From the NCBI GenBank assembly GCA_947382645.1, contig CANDAE010000010.1, positions 1 through 64,000 of the forward strand: a stretch of DNA of 64,000 nt, written 5' to 3'. This stretch comes from Suilimivivens sp009774465 (GTDB lineage Bacteria > Bacillota > Clostridia > Lachnospirales > Lachnospiraceae). Position numbers and translations under genes: made by a program. The notes beneath the pieces were generated by a model. It ran no database searches and was not told the origin of the DNA. It worked only from the letters and a program-made list of their open reading frames with translations. Below, piece after piece: positions 8,466 to 16,878 of this stretch. Each line of letters begins with the position of its first letter. The first letter of the stretch is position 1.

Positions 8466-8663
8466 TTAATTTTCAGCATCTGTTTCCTCCAGATCATAGA
8501 GACATCCCGTAGCAAAGGGACTTCCCACATCACATCTTCCATGATGATAGGTTTTCTTAGCATTTCCCTCTGAAACAGTTTCTGATGTTTCCACCTTTAT
8601 CCGGCTGACTCCTGCATCTGTCATGGAATCCAGCATTTTAATTACTTCATCCAAATGATCCAT
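8466..8663 (-). CDS. Small unknown protein of the purine operon
   Basis: A 65-residue protein I do not recognise. An N-terminal amphipathic helix (MDHLDEVIKMLDSMTDAG) is followed by a strand-like part (SRIKVETSET) and a tail with two cysteines and two histidines (HHGRCDVGSPFATGC). A Cys-His arrangement of this kind could bind a metal, but that is a guess. AGGAGG seven bases before the ATG and its position 59 bases behind the AICAR transformylase, just before the shared terminator, argue that it is a real gene and the third in the ZTP-riboswitch operon. It could be a regulator or partner of the purine enzymes. Confidence 0.7.
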   Translation of the reverse strand: MDHLDEVIKMLDSMTDAGVSRIKVETSETVSEGNAKKTYHHGRCDVGSPFATGCLYDLEETDAEN

Positions 8664-8722
8664 TCAACTGCCTCCTGCTATTTTTCACAACATCCTGGCG
8701 CACGGCCTCATAAATCAAAAAA

Positions 8723-9901
8723 TCAATGATGGAACAATCTTATACCGGTAAATGCCATTACCATATCATACTTATCGCAGCATTCAATCACCAGGTCATC
8801 TCTCACGGAGCCGCCGGGCTGAGCAATATATTTTACACCGCTTTTATAAGCTCTTTCAATATTATCGGAAAAAGGGAAAAATGCATCTGAACCTAACGTT
8901 ACATTCTGATTTCCGTCAAGCCATGCCCGCTTTTCTTCTCTGGTGAAGACAGGCGGTTTTACCTTAAACCGTTTCTGCCATTCCCCTTCACGCAGTACAT
9001 CTTCATACTCATCGCCAATATATACGTCAATGGTGTTATCTCTGTCTGCACGTCCCAAAGAATCCACAAACTCCAGTCCCAGTACCTGAGGCGCCTGACG
9101 TAAATACCAGTTATCAGCCTTCTGGCCTGCAAGTCTGGTACAATGAACTCTTGACTGCTGTCCGGCTCCTATACCAATCGCCTGTCCGCTTTTTACATAG
9201 CAGACAGAATTTGACTGGGTATATTTCAGGGTTATCAGCGAAATCTTCATATCAATTATGGCTTCTTCCGGCAAGTCCTTATTTTTCGTTACTATGTTGG
9301 AAAGCAGATCGCCGTTAATGTCCAGCTCATTTCTTCCCTGTTCAAAAGTAATGCCATACACCTGCTTTCTTTCAATTTGTGCAGGCACATAAGAAGAATC
9401 AATTTGAATAATGTTATATCCGCCCTTTTTCTTGGCCAACAAAAGCTCCAGCGCTTCGTCCGTATACCCCGGTGCAATCACCCCATCGGAAACTTCTCGC
9501 TTAATCAGTCGTGCGGTATCTGCATCACACACATCGGACAGGGCTATAAAGTCTCCAAAAGAAGACATTCTGTCCGCACCTCTTGCCCTTGCATAGGCAC
9601 ATGCAAGAGGAGACAATTCTCCCAAATCATCCACCCAGTAAATCTTTGCAAGTGTGTTCGTAAGGGGAAGCCCTACTGCCGCCCCTGCCGGTGAAACATG
9701 CTTAAATGAAGTTGCTGCCGGAAGTCCTGTGGCTTCTTTCAATTCCTTTACCAACTGCCATCCATTAAAAGCATCTAAAAAGTTAATATAGCCCGGCCTG
9801 CCGTTTAAAACTTTAACCGGAAGCTCGCTTCCATCCTCCATAAAAATTCTGGAAGGCTTTTGATTGGGGTTACATCCATATTTCAATTGAATTTCGTTCA
9901 T
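8723..9901 (-). CDS. Stand-alone AICAR transformylase
   Basis: A 392-residue protein equal to the AICAR formyltransferase half of bifunctional PurH. It transfers the formyl group of 10-formyl-tetrahydrofolate to AICAR (ZMP) to give FAICAR, the ninth step of de novo purine synthesis. The catalytic Lys-His pair is seen in TSFKHVSPAG, and the folate/substrate region in SQSNSVCYVKSGQ and AGQQSR. The N-terminal IMP cyclohydrolase domain of normal PurH is absent; that step is supplied by the PurO-like gene immediately upstream (78-base gap). Both lie behind a ZTP riboswitch. The ATG has AAAGGG eight bases upstream. Confidence 0.93.
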   Translation of the reverse strand: MNEIQLKYGCNPNQKPSRIFMEDGSELPVKVLNGRPGYINFLDAFNGWQLVKELKEATGLPAATSFKHVSPAGAAVGLPLTNTLAKIYWVDDLGELSPLACAYARARGADRMSSFGDFIALSDVCDADTARLIKREVSDGVIAPGYTDEALELLLAKKKGGYNIIQIDSSYVPAQIERKQVYGITFEQGRNELDINGDLLSNIVTKNKDLPEEAIIDMKISLITLKYTQSNSVCYVKSGQAIGIGAGQQSRVHCTRLAGQKADNWYLRQAPQVLGLEFVDSLGRADRDNTIDVYIGDEYEDVLREGEWQKRFKVKPPVFTREEKRAWLDGNQNVTLGSDAFFPFSDNIERAYKSGVKYIAQPGGSVRDDLVIECCDKYDMVMAFTGIRLFHH

Positions 9902-9979
9902 ACTCTTTTCCCTTTCTGGTTAGTTTATACTTTTAATCTGCACCTGATTGTATTTTTCCATTCATTTGTTAAGTACTGA

Positions 9980-10693
9980 CTATTGATTCTTGTTCATAAT
10001 CCGGGTTTCGTACTGCCCTGTGGCAATATCAATATATCTTACAAACAGGGAAACCTTATTTTCCTCATTTAAGCTGTTCCATATCATATCCGTAAATTCT
10101 TCAATATCGTCCAAAATACCTACCAGCTTCGGCTCTCCTTCAAAACTGGGAAGAGGATTTCCATCATGCATATAAGTATGGATAAAATGTCCTTCTCCTG
10201 CCCCGGGATTTTCATAAGCATATGTAAATCTGTTACATCCGTCAGGATTGCCATTATTACTTTTTAAAATGGACATGGAATAGTCATATTTTCCGCCATC
10301 CACCTGCATCACGCCGGATATACGGGGCGTGAAATTTGGAGCATCCGGCTCAAATTCCCTGCTTCTTAAGGACTGCTCAAAGGTAAGTCCCTCTTTCATC
10401 CCATCATAAACCGTATCCGTCTGATCTCCATTTGTCACAATTGTTTTATTTCCAAGCACTCTCACCGGTGCATAGATAATCAGACTGGGATCTTCCAGCT
10501 TAGAGGGATCAAAGGCCTGGGTTCTGATTCCTTCTCCTTCCACTGCAAAAATCCGGTTGCGGCTGTTTCCGCTTCTTCCCATAATAAAATAGGCTGTTAC
10601 CGCTTTCTTTCCATCCGGTGACTTTCCTATCACAATTCCTCTTCCCGGATATGCATTTTCTTTCAGTTCCTGTGCAAGTGACAACATCTTCAT
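9980..10693 (-). CDS. purO: IMP cyclohydrolase, PurO type
   Basis: A 237-residue cyclohydrolase that closes FAICAR to IMP, the last step of de novo purine synthesis. It belongs to the PurO-like family first known from archaea and also found in Clostridia, not to the PurH fold; GRGIVIGKSPDGKKAVTAYF, MGRSGNSRNRIF and the GGKYDYSMSILKSNNGNPD region are its marks. It is the first gene of the operon; GGAGG lies eight bases before the ATG and a ZTP riboswitch with terminator lies in the leader. Together with the next gene it replaces bifunctional PurH. Confidence 0.9.
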   Translation of the reverse strand: MKMLSLAQELKENAYPGRGIVIGKSPDGKKAVTAYFIMGRSGNSRNRIFAVEGEGIRTQAFDPSKLEDPSLIIYAPVRVLGNKTIVTNGDQTDTVYDGMKEGLTFEQSLRSREFEPDAPNFTPRISGVMQVDGGKYDYSMSILKSNNGNPDGCNRFTYAYENPGAGEGHFIHTYMHDGNPLPSFEGEPKLVGILDDIEEFTDMIWNSLNEENKVSLFVRYIDIATGQYETRIMNKNQ

Positions 10694-10807
10694 TTCTCAT
10701 TCCTCCCTGTTCAAATTCATAATTTGCAGCGTGCCTTCCATAAAATATAGATAGCATTTACCCTGCTTTGCCAGCGCATTACAAACCCATTGCCCACCGG
10801 CACACTT

Positions 10808-10849
10808 AAAAAACCGCCTGGGCGCACTGTTATCATGCTGCCCAGACGG
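10808..10849 (-). terminator. Riboswitch expression-platform terminator
   Basis: On the minus strand CCGTCTGGGC (10849-10840) pairs with GCCCAGGCGG (10823-10814) around a 16-base loop, followed by six T (10813-10808). The 5' arm is the conserved 3' element of the ZTP aptamer, so ligand binding would prevent this hairpin and let transcription continue into purO. Confidence 0.88.
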
Positions 10850-10924
10850 TCGGCTTATCATTTATAATACACTTCCCGTAGGTTCTCCTACACAGGCCCT
10901 CGCCCATTTCCGTCAGTCGTGTAT
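10839..10924 (-). ncRNA. ZTP (pfl) riboswitch aptamer
   Basis: Read on the minus strand this leader has the layout of the pfl/ZTP motif. P1 pairs ATACAC (10924-10919) with GTGTAT (10872-10867); GACTGACGG follows the first P1 arm (consensus GACTGGCGA); a GTAGG-AGAA-CCTAC hairpin is followed by GGGAAGTG (consensus GGGGAGCG); after a linker comes GCCG and CCGTCTGGGCA (consensus CCGCCTGGGCA). ZMP/ZTP accumulates when 10-formyl-tetrahydrofolate is short. Here the ligand is the substrate of the downstream transformylase, so the switch would turn on the enzymes that consume it. The class is well known; the assignment is from motif reading. Confidence 0.88.
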
Positions 10925-10932
10925 CTGCCTAT

Positions 10933-10961
10933 ATCATAAAGGAAGTTTTCCCAAATTGCAA
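10933..10961 (-). promoter_or_regulatory. Promoter of the purO operon
   Basis: On the minus strand TTGCAA (10961-10956) and TATGAT (10938-10933) are 17 bp apart. The predicted start, about 10926, falls just before the aptamer's P1 arm. The promoter lies directly behind the stop of the upstream SDR gene, so purO has its own transcript. Confidence 0.8.
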
Positions 10962-10968
10962 GATAAAA

Positions 10969-11715
10969 TTATGCTCTGCATGCACCGTCTACAGATAAAA
11001 TCTCCCCTGTTACATAGCCTGCAAGGTCGCTTGCCAGGTAAAGGAATGCATTTGCAACTTCTTCCGGTTCTCCCGGTCTTCCAAAAGGAATTTTTGCAGA
11101 AATTGCATCTACTGTCTGCTGGGGAAGCGCTGCCACCATATCTGTCTTTGTTACGCCCGGTGCAACTGCATTTACCCTGATCTTATCCCTGCCCAGTTCT
11201 CTTGCCAGAGAAATGGTCATTCCATTCACCGCCCACTTACTTGTGGGATATCCAACACCTGCCGGCTGACCGGAAATACTTACCATAGAGCTTGTGTTGA
11301 TGATGCATCCGCCGCCCTGCTCCTTCATGATTTTAGCAGCAGGAAGAATTGCATAGAACAATGCATTTACATTTAAACTGATGGCCTTGTCAAACTCTTC
11401 CGGCGTATAGTTATAAAGTGGTGTATTTTGAGAAATTCCTGCATTATTAACTAAAATATCAACCTTTCCAAACTTTTCCTTCACAGCAAGAATTGCTTTT
11501 TCAACTTCTGACGCATCTGTCAGTTTCGGGAACATTCCATCCACTTCCCACTCACTGTTTTCTTCTTTTAATTTTTCAAGTGCTTTATCCACTGTTTCCT
11601 GTCTGGAACCAAATAAAACAACCTTTGCGCCATTTGCAAGATATTTGCGCACGATCTCAAATCCGATTCCCCTTGTTCCGCCTGTTACAATTGCTACTTT
11701 TCCCTCTAATAACAT
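10969..11715 (-). CDS. Short-chain dehydrogenase/reductase, BaiA/FabG-like
   Basis: A 248-residue classical SDR. The cofactor site TGGTRGIG (about residues 11-18), NNAG (about 91-94), catalytic Ser in NTSSMVS, and YPTSK with the catalytic Tyr and Lys are all present. It would reduce or oxidise a hydroxyl/keto group with NAD(P)H. The segments GVGYPTSK and VAPGVTKTDM and the ending SVDGACRA resemble BaiA 3-alpha-hydroxysteroid dehydrogenases more than FabG, but this is memory-based resemblance and the substrate is open. A weak GGGTGG precedes the ATG. It stands between the purine operon and the ROK regulator with no clear functional link to either. Confidence 0.85.
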   Translation of the reverse strand: MLLEGKVAIVTGGTRGIGFEIVRKYLANGAKVVLFGSRQETVDKALEKLKEENSEWEVDGMFPKLTDASEVEKAILAVKEKFGKVDILVNNAGISQNTPLYNYTPEEFDKAISLNVNALFYAILPAAKIMKEQGGGCIINTSSMVSISGQPAGVGYPTSKWAVNGMTISLARELGRDKIRVNAVAPGVTKTDMVAALPQQTVDAISAKIPFGRPGEPEEVANAFLYLASDLAGYVTGEILSVDGACRA

Positions 11716-11776
11716 AAATAAACACCACCCTTTTCTTTTTTTCTATTATAGCACCCAATCGGGGCTTTAGATACTT

Positions 11777-12916
11777 TTATTTGGCAAAAACTGCCGATTC
11801 TATATAATGATCTATAAATTTCATTGCAATGCCCGCCGCTGATGCTTCCTGCTTCACCTGACAGCCTTTCAAATATGTCACATCCTGATCAAACATGCTG
11901 TATTTTAAAACCCGTTTTCTTAGGTCGCTCATATACTTTTCTATAAATCCTCCTACATATCCGCCTAAAATAACATCACTGTCAAAAATATTTCTGAGAT
12001 TATTAACTGTCAGTGCAAGATCCTCCAGATATTCGTCCCAGATATGTAAAAACTTTTGATTTTCTTCATCCAGTTCCTGAAAAAACCGGGCCAGACTGCC
12101 GTCTGCCGCATCACTAAGCAGTTTTGCCGAACAATAAGCATCTACGCACCCAATTCGTCCACAATAGCAGCGTCTGCCATTTATTTTTAAAAGCATATGC
12201 CCAAACTCTGCGCTCCGGTATGCATTCCCCTCATAGATTCTTCCATTTAAAAATATTGCTCCGCCTACCGTATTGCTAAGAGATAAATACACTGCATCCT
12301 TACTGGAATTGCGCATTTCCGCCCACGCCGCACTGTTTGCATCATTTTCGTATAAAACCGGAAAACAAAACATTTGACTCACATTTTTCAGACTGACATT
12401 CTCCACCTGTAGCGCATGAGAGCGCACAAGTATTTCTTTTTCCCTGTCGATAATTCCGGGAAAAGAAATTCCTACGCCAAAAATCTTCTGCCTGTCATAT
12501 ATGCCAGAGCCAGCCAGAAAATCATCCATTTTCTTTACCAGATTTTCGAAATATTCCAATGTATTCTGAAATTTCATCCTTAAGCGTACTTTTTCAGTCA
12601 CTTCTCCGCGCAGGTTCACAATCACCATACCAATATGATTTGCTGTTATGTCAATTCCTGCCGAATACCCCAGGCTGCCGGAAAGCGTCAGTTTTTTGGC
12701 TCTTCTTCCTCCTGTGGATTCAAAGGCTCCCACCTCTTCGATAATGCCTTCTGTAATCAGTTCTTTCGTCATAGCCAGTACGGTAGGCATACTAAGTGAC
12801 AACCCTTTTGCTATTTCACTTCTGGATACTTCTTTTTCCTTTGAGATATACTTTAAGATTCTCTGCCGGCTGCCCAAATCGGCCTTTTTCTCCTGATTTT
12901 TCATTCCTGCATCCAT
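11777..12916 (-). CDS. ROK-family transcriptional regulator (NagC/XylR type)
   Basis: A 379-residue repressor-type ROK protein: an N-terminal winged helix (about 18-75, RQRILKYISKEKEVSRSEIA) followed by the sugar-kinase-like domain. The latter has GISFPGIIDRE and the zinc motif CYCGRIGCVDAYCS (family C-x-C-G-x2-G-C). Such proteins sense a sugar or sugar derivative and control catabolic operons. It is transcribed away from a second ROK gene of the same build, 155 bases apart. The ATG at 12916 has AAGGG very close by; an ATG four codons later is an alternative. Its targets are probably in the adjoining sulfatase/transport locus, by position only. Confidence 0.85.
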   Translation of the reverse strand: MDAGMKNQEKKADLGSRQRILKYISKEKEVSRSEIAKGLSLSMPTVLAMTKELITEGIIEEVGAFESTGGRRAKKLTLSGSLGYSAGIDITANHIGMVIVNLRGEVTEKVRLRMKFQNTLEYFENLVKKMDDFLAGSGIYDRQKIFGVGISFPGIIDREKEILVRSHALQVENVSLKNVSQMFCFPVLYENDANSAAWAEMRNSSKDAVYLSLSNTVGGAIFLNGRIYEGNAYRSAEFGHMLLKINGRRCYCGRIGCVDAYCSAKLLSDAADGSLARFFQELDEENQKFLHIWDEYLEDLALTVNNLRNIFDSDVILGGYVGGFIEKYMSDLRKRVLKYSMFDQDVTYLKGCQVKQEASAAGIAMKFIDHYIESAVFAK

Positions 12917-12985
12917 TTCCCTTCCCTATATCTAATGTTACATGAAATATCCCTGTTTTTCAATGAATTCTTTTGGTTTACTGCC

Positions 12986-13014
12986 TTGAGTTTCCCCTTT
13001 GTTTTTGTTACAAT
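12986..13014 (+). promoter_or_regulatory. Promoter of the second ROK regulator
   Basis: TTGAGT (12986-12991) and TACAAT (13009-13014) at 17-bp spacing on the plus strand. The expected start near 13021 is downstream of the first ATG of the longest open frame and so helps decide the regulator's start codon. Confidence 0.75.
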
Positions 13015-13071
13015 GAGCATGTGGAACCTCCAAACAGGATGAGCCCAAGTGGGAAAGGCATGGGTATAAAA

Positions 13072-14181
13072 ATGACAAATTCCGAACTGAAAAAATATAA
13101 CCGCAGCCAGGTCTATCAAATCATTTACAGGCACCGCACCATTGCAAAAACTTCTATCACCTCAGAGCTTCATTTAAGTTTTCCTACCATTTCCCAGCTT
13201 ATTACAGAGCTTGAAGAAAGCGGCCTGGTTACTAAAAACGGCTTTTTTGAATCAACAGGTGGGCGTAAACCCATTGTTTTTTCCTGTATCAGCGATGCCC
13301 GGATTGCCCTCGGTATTGAACTGATTAAAGAACACTTTCAAATCACCGCAACTAATTTGTATGGTGAAATATTATATGAAGAAGTTGTTTGTATTCCTTT
13401 TGAAAACGAAGAATCTTTCTTTCAACAATTTGGTGAAATTGTAGGGAATTTTATTGTCAGTCACAACATTCCTGCCGAAAAAATTCTGGGCATTGGAATT
13501 GCCCTGCAGGGGTTGGTTTCTCTGGATAAAACAGCAGTTACATATGGCGCCATTTTAAAAAACAGTGATCTGACAGTTGACCGGTTTAAAAAATATCTGG
13601 ATTACCCTATCATGTTGATTCATGACTCTGAAGCTGCCGCCACAGATACTCTCTGGAGCTTCACAAATATTAAAGATGCTCTGTTTCTTTCCTTAAGCCG
13701 AAATATTGGAGGTGCGCTAATTATTAACCGGCAGATACACTGGGGCGCCTTCTATCCCAGCGGTTTGTTCGAGCATATGACGCTTGTTCCAAACGGAGCT
13801 GCCTGCTACTGTGGGAAAAAGGGCTGTCTGGAAGCTTATTGTTCCGTTAAGAATCTTTTGGAAGGTCTGTCTCCAACACTTGACCTTTTTTTTGCACGCC
13901 TGCGTGAAGGTGAACAGCTTCATCAAATCCGCTGGAATCAGTTTCTTCTTAATTTGTCTATTGCAATTGACAATCTTCAGATGGCCTTAAACTGTGATGT
14001 GATTTTAGGCGGCCATCTGGCTCCTTATTTGAATCAGGACGACTTAGACACCCTGACTTTGCTTGTGACAAAAGACTCTGCATTTAATCAGGGACGTCCC
14101 GCCATTCATCTGTCTAAAAATTCCTGTATTGCACGGGGTGCTGCCCTTTACCAGATCAGACAGTTTATTGATTCTGTTTAA
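13072..14181 (+). CDS. ROK-family transcriptional regulator, divergent
   Basis: About 369 residues, built like its divergent neighbour: winged helix (YNRSQVYQIIYRHRTIAKTSI onward), then a ROK domain with GIALQGLVSLD and the zinc motif CYCGKKGCLEAYCS. The open frame extends to 12973, but the promoter at 12986-13014 puts transcription start near 13021, so I place the start at ATG 13072; ATG 13060 is possible. Its last 17 bases overlap the end of the convergent sulfatase-maturase gene. It is the best candidate for a local regulator of the sulfate-ester locus, responding to a sugar-like ligand. The two ROK genes may be an old duplication. Confidence 0.85.
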   Translation: MTNSELKKYNRSQVYQIIYRHRTIAKTSITSELHLSFPTISQLITELEESGLVTKNGFFESTGGRKPIVFSCISDARIALGIELIKEHFQITATNLYGEILYEEVVCIPFENEESFFQQFGEIVGNFIVSHNIPAEKILGIGIALQGLVSLDKTAVTYGAILKNSDLTVDRFKKYLDYPIMLIHDSEAAATDTLWSFTNIKDALFLSLSRNIGGALIINRQIHWGAFYPSGLFEHMTLVPNGAACYCGKKGCLEAYCSVKNLLEGLSPTLDLFFARLREGEQLHQIRWNQFLLNLSIAIDNLQMALNCDVILGGHLAPYLNQDDLDTLTLLVTKDSAFNQGRPAIHLSKNSCIARGAALYQIRQFIDSV

Positions 14182-15286
14182 CAGATTCGGCAACCGTTTT
14201 TAACTTATCCAGGCAGTTATCAAAAAACATCTTATAGCCTTTACAAAAATAATTTTCATACATGCCTGTACTTTTTATATAGTCTCTGCTGCGCTGGCAT
14301 CCCGCTCTGCATATTTTAAAGTATTTGCAGCTTTTGCATTCATCGGAAACTTGAAGCGAGCGCCTAATAAATCCAATTTCTTCACGCTTTTTATCCAGAT
14401 CCGCCAGTCTGTTCGTGTTCAGATTACCCAATTTATACTCATCTGTCATGTAAAAATCACATGGGTATGCGCTTCCATCAGCTTCTACCACTGTTTGTAT
14501 TCCACAGACGCCCCGCTGATCACAGGCTTCCGGATAATACCCTAAAAGAATTCCCACATAATTTTCAAGTTGGCGTATATAAGGCTGTTTTCCCTTTTTC
14601 CAGTCCTCAAACCATAAGTCAAACAACGTAACAAGAAACTCTCCATACCCCTCCGGCGTAAGAGCGTAAGAATATTTTCCATGCCCCTCTCCCAAAGGAT
14701 CAATGCAGGCGATATACTGCTGATACCCCCATCCATTTGCTGCATAACTATCATAAATATTTTTAATATTTTTCGCCGCTTCCTCTGTAATCACCGTCAA
14801 AATATTAAAAGGAACTTCATATTTATCCAGCAGCTTTATCTTTTCTGTGATTTCATCAAAAGTCCCTCCTCCGTCAGCCCTGTGCCGATATCTGTCATGA
14901 ATGTCTTTTGTTCCGTCCACTGAAACCCCGACAAGAAATTGATTTTCCCTGAAAAACTGGCACCATTTTTCATCTATCATGAAGCCATTGGTTTGAAATG
15001 CATTCATCACTTCAATATTATTTTTATTATACTGCTTTTGAAGGGCAACAGCCCTGCGGAAAAAATCAATTCCCCGCAAAGAAGGTTCTCCCCCCTGAAA
15101 TGCATATGTGATTGATCCTTCCGCATGAAGAATTGTTTTTCGAATAACATTTTTCAGCGTGTCTTCTGTCATAAATCCATAATTTTGCCGGGACCGCTTC
15201 TTCGTCTCATCACAATAAAAACAATAATCACATTTCATATTACATAAACCGGAAGCCGGCTTTATCAATACACTAAGGGGAGGCAT
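14165..15286 (-). CDS. Anaerobic sulfatase-maturating radical SAM enzyme (anSME)
   Basis: About 373 residues. anSME oxidises an active-site Cys or Ser of sulfatases to formylglycine using radical SAM chemistry, without oxygen. The SAM cluster motif C-x3-C-x2-C is C15, C19, C22 (GLCNMKCDYCFYC); the C-terminal SPASM region carries further cysteines (CDQRGVCG, YPCDFY, CKSCKYFKICRAGC) for two auxiliary clusters. The open frame starts at 15322, but no ribosome site precedes that ATG, which lies directly behind a hairpin. ATG 15286 follows AAAGGAG by nine bases and gives the MPPLSVLIKPAS opening known from clostridial anSMEs. It sits behind its probable client, the sulfatase. Confidence 0.93.
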   Translation of the reverse strand: MPPLSVLIKPASGLCNMKCDYCFYCDETKKRSRQNYGFMTEDTLKNVIRKTILHAEGSITYAFQGGEPSLRGIDFFRRAVALQKQYNKNNIEVMNAFQTNGFMIDEKWCQFFRENQFLVGVSVDGTKDIHDRYRHRADGGGTFDEITEKIKLLDKYEVPFNILTVITEEAAKNIKNIYDSYAANGWGYQQYIACIDPLGEGHGKYSYALTPEGYGEFLVTLFDLWFEDWKKGKQPYIRQLENYVGILLGYYPEACDQRGVCGIQTVVEADGSAYPCDFYMTDEYKLGNLNTNRLADLDKKREEIGFIRRSLQVSDECKSCKYFKICRAGCQRSRDYIKSTGMYENYFCKGYKMFFDNCLDKLKTVAESVKQNQ

Positions 15287-15328
15287 CTTTTTTATCTCCT
15301 TTACAAATTCACTCTTATTCATTATAAA

Positions 15329-15360
15329 ACAGACTGTAGTCCAGTCAACCTACAGTCTGT
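15329..15360 (-). terminator. Hairpin between sulfatase and maturase genes
   Basis: On the minus strand an exact 11-bp stem (ACAGACTGTAG with CTACAGTCTGT, 10-base loop) is followed by TTTTATAATG. The U-tract is short, so it is probably a partial terminator that lowers maturase expression relative to the sulfatase. Confidence 0.7.
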
Positions 15361-15387
15361 CTATTTTACAATATTTTCTCCTATTGG

Positions 15388-16878
15388 CTAAAAGCTGTAT
15401 AGCCTGTGCATGGAATTATCCATATTGCATAGAACCGTATGGCTGTAGCTCTTTTGTATTAATTCTGCTTTTAGTGAACCGTACTTTTCATCATCCCACA
15501 AATTCATAAATTCCTCAGGATCGGTGTCAAGATCATATAATTCCCCATACTCTTTTCCATGATAGCAAATCAGTTTATACCTTCCGTCAAAGTACATGGT
15601 TGCATCTATGTCCTCATGGGTTCCCTTAAGAGAATGATAAAATTCCGAATATACAGCATCCTTAAAGTAGTGCAGATCAGCTTCCCCCGTAAGTATTTTA
15701 TAAAAGCTTTTTCCCTGCATAAAATAAGGTACTTCCAAACCGGCAGCTTCCATTAGTGTAGGTGCAATATCCACCAGTTCAACCAAACCGTCACATTTTA
15801 CATCCTGTTTAAAAACAGAAGGACAGGAAATAATCAGCGGAATGTGAACCAGGGCTTCATAAAAATAGGCGCCCTTCCAATACAATCCATGATCTCCATT
15901 CATTTCGCCGTGGTCGCTCATAAAAATAACAATTGTATGATCACGCTGCCTGGTTTCCTCCAGATAATCAAGGAGTCTGCCCAACTGGTCATCTATCAGT
16001 TCTATCTCCGCATAATAATCACGAAAATGTTCTTTTTTATCCTCTTCACTTAAATCGCCAATTGGTTCAGCCTGTCCGTCCTGTCCCCCATAAATTACAT
16101 CCTTTTGCTGGTGAGGCGGTTTATGTTCCATTTCTCCATCCTTCCAGAGCGGAAGGGGCATATCTTCTATTTTCAGCCGGTCCTTATATTCCTGGGGCGG
16201 ATCTAAAGGCGGATGAGGATCAAAGGGATTAATGCTTATCAGCCAGGGAGCGTCACCGCTGCGGTTACTTTCTATAAATTCTATTGCTTTCTCCACACAG
16301 AATGTTGTCTGATGGTACTTGGCCGGCACACCCACCTGCTTTCCGGAAAAAGCCGGATTTGCCTTAGGCGGCCATGTGGCCATAGTCATAAATTTCCCAC
16401 CATAAATATCTTCCCAGCGTACTCCCTTTTCTGCCAGCCATGTCTGGTATTTATTTCCTCCGTCCGGCCAGTCATTGTGAGGATGATGGCTGTACTCAAA
16501 ATATGTATACCCATCATCAGTACGTTTTTCCACCTTTCCTTCCGCTGATGTCAAATGAAGCTTTCCGGTCAGTCCACAGGTATATCCATTATCTGCAAGA
16601 AGTCTTGTTACCAGCTTTTCATCCTTTGAAAATTTATCATTGCCATTAAAAATAGTTTTCGTACTTCGCGGATATCTCCCTGTTAGAAAACATGCACGAC
16701 TGGGCGTGCAGACCGGCGATTGTGTATATGCCCTTGTAAATGCCACGCCTGTCTTTACCAGACGGTCAATATTGGGAGTCTTAATATAAGGATTTCCCAG
16801 GCTGTGAATCGTATCCCAGCGCTGCTGATCCGTACAAAACCATACTACATTTAATTTTTTATTCAATTTTACCACCAC
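15388..16878 (-). CDS. Cytosolic type I sulfatase (formylglycine-dependent)
   Basis: A 496-residue alkaline-phosphatase-superfamily sulfatase that hydrolyses an organic sulfate ester to alcohol and sulfate. The modification site is C57-T-P-S-R61 with TGR at 67-69; C57 would be turned into formylglycine by the adjacent anSME. Metal ligands are seen in FCTDQQ (D17) and MSDHGEMNGDHG. No signal peptide is present, so substrate must be imported first, which fits the transporter genes directly upstream. The gene starts with GTG overlapping the end of the ATPase gene by 10 bases. The substrate is unknown; choline sulfate, polyol sulfate or an aryl sulfate are all possible. Confidence 0.9.
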   Translation of the reverse strand: MVVKLNKKLNVVWFCTDQQRWDTIHSLGNPYIKTPNIDRLVKTGVAFTRAYTQSPVCTPSRACFLTGRYPRSTKTIFNGNDKFSKDEKLVTRLLADNGYTCGLTGKLHLTSAEGKVEKRTDDGYTYFEYSHHPHNDWPDGGNKYQTWLAEKGVRWEDIYGGKFMTMATWPPKANPAFSGKQVGVPAKYHQTTFCVEKAIEFIESNRSGDAPWLISINPFDPHPPLDPPQEYKDRLKIEDMPLPLWKDGEMEHKPPHQQKDVIYGGQDGQAEPIGDLSEEDKKEHFRDYYAEIELIDDQLGRLLDYLEETRQRDHTIVIFMSDHGEMNGDHGLYWKGAYFYEALVHIPLIISCPSVFKQDVKCDGLVELVDIAPTLMEAAGLEVPYFMQGKSFYKILTGEADLHYFKDAVYSEFYHSLKGTHEDIDATMYFDGRYKLICYHGKEYGELYDLDTDPEEFMNLWDDEKYGSLKAELIQKSYSHTVLCNMDNSMHRLYSF

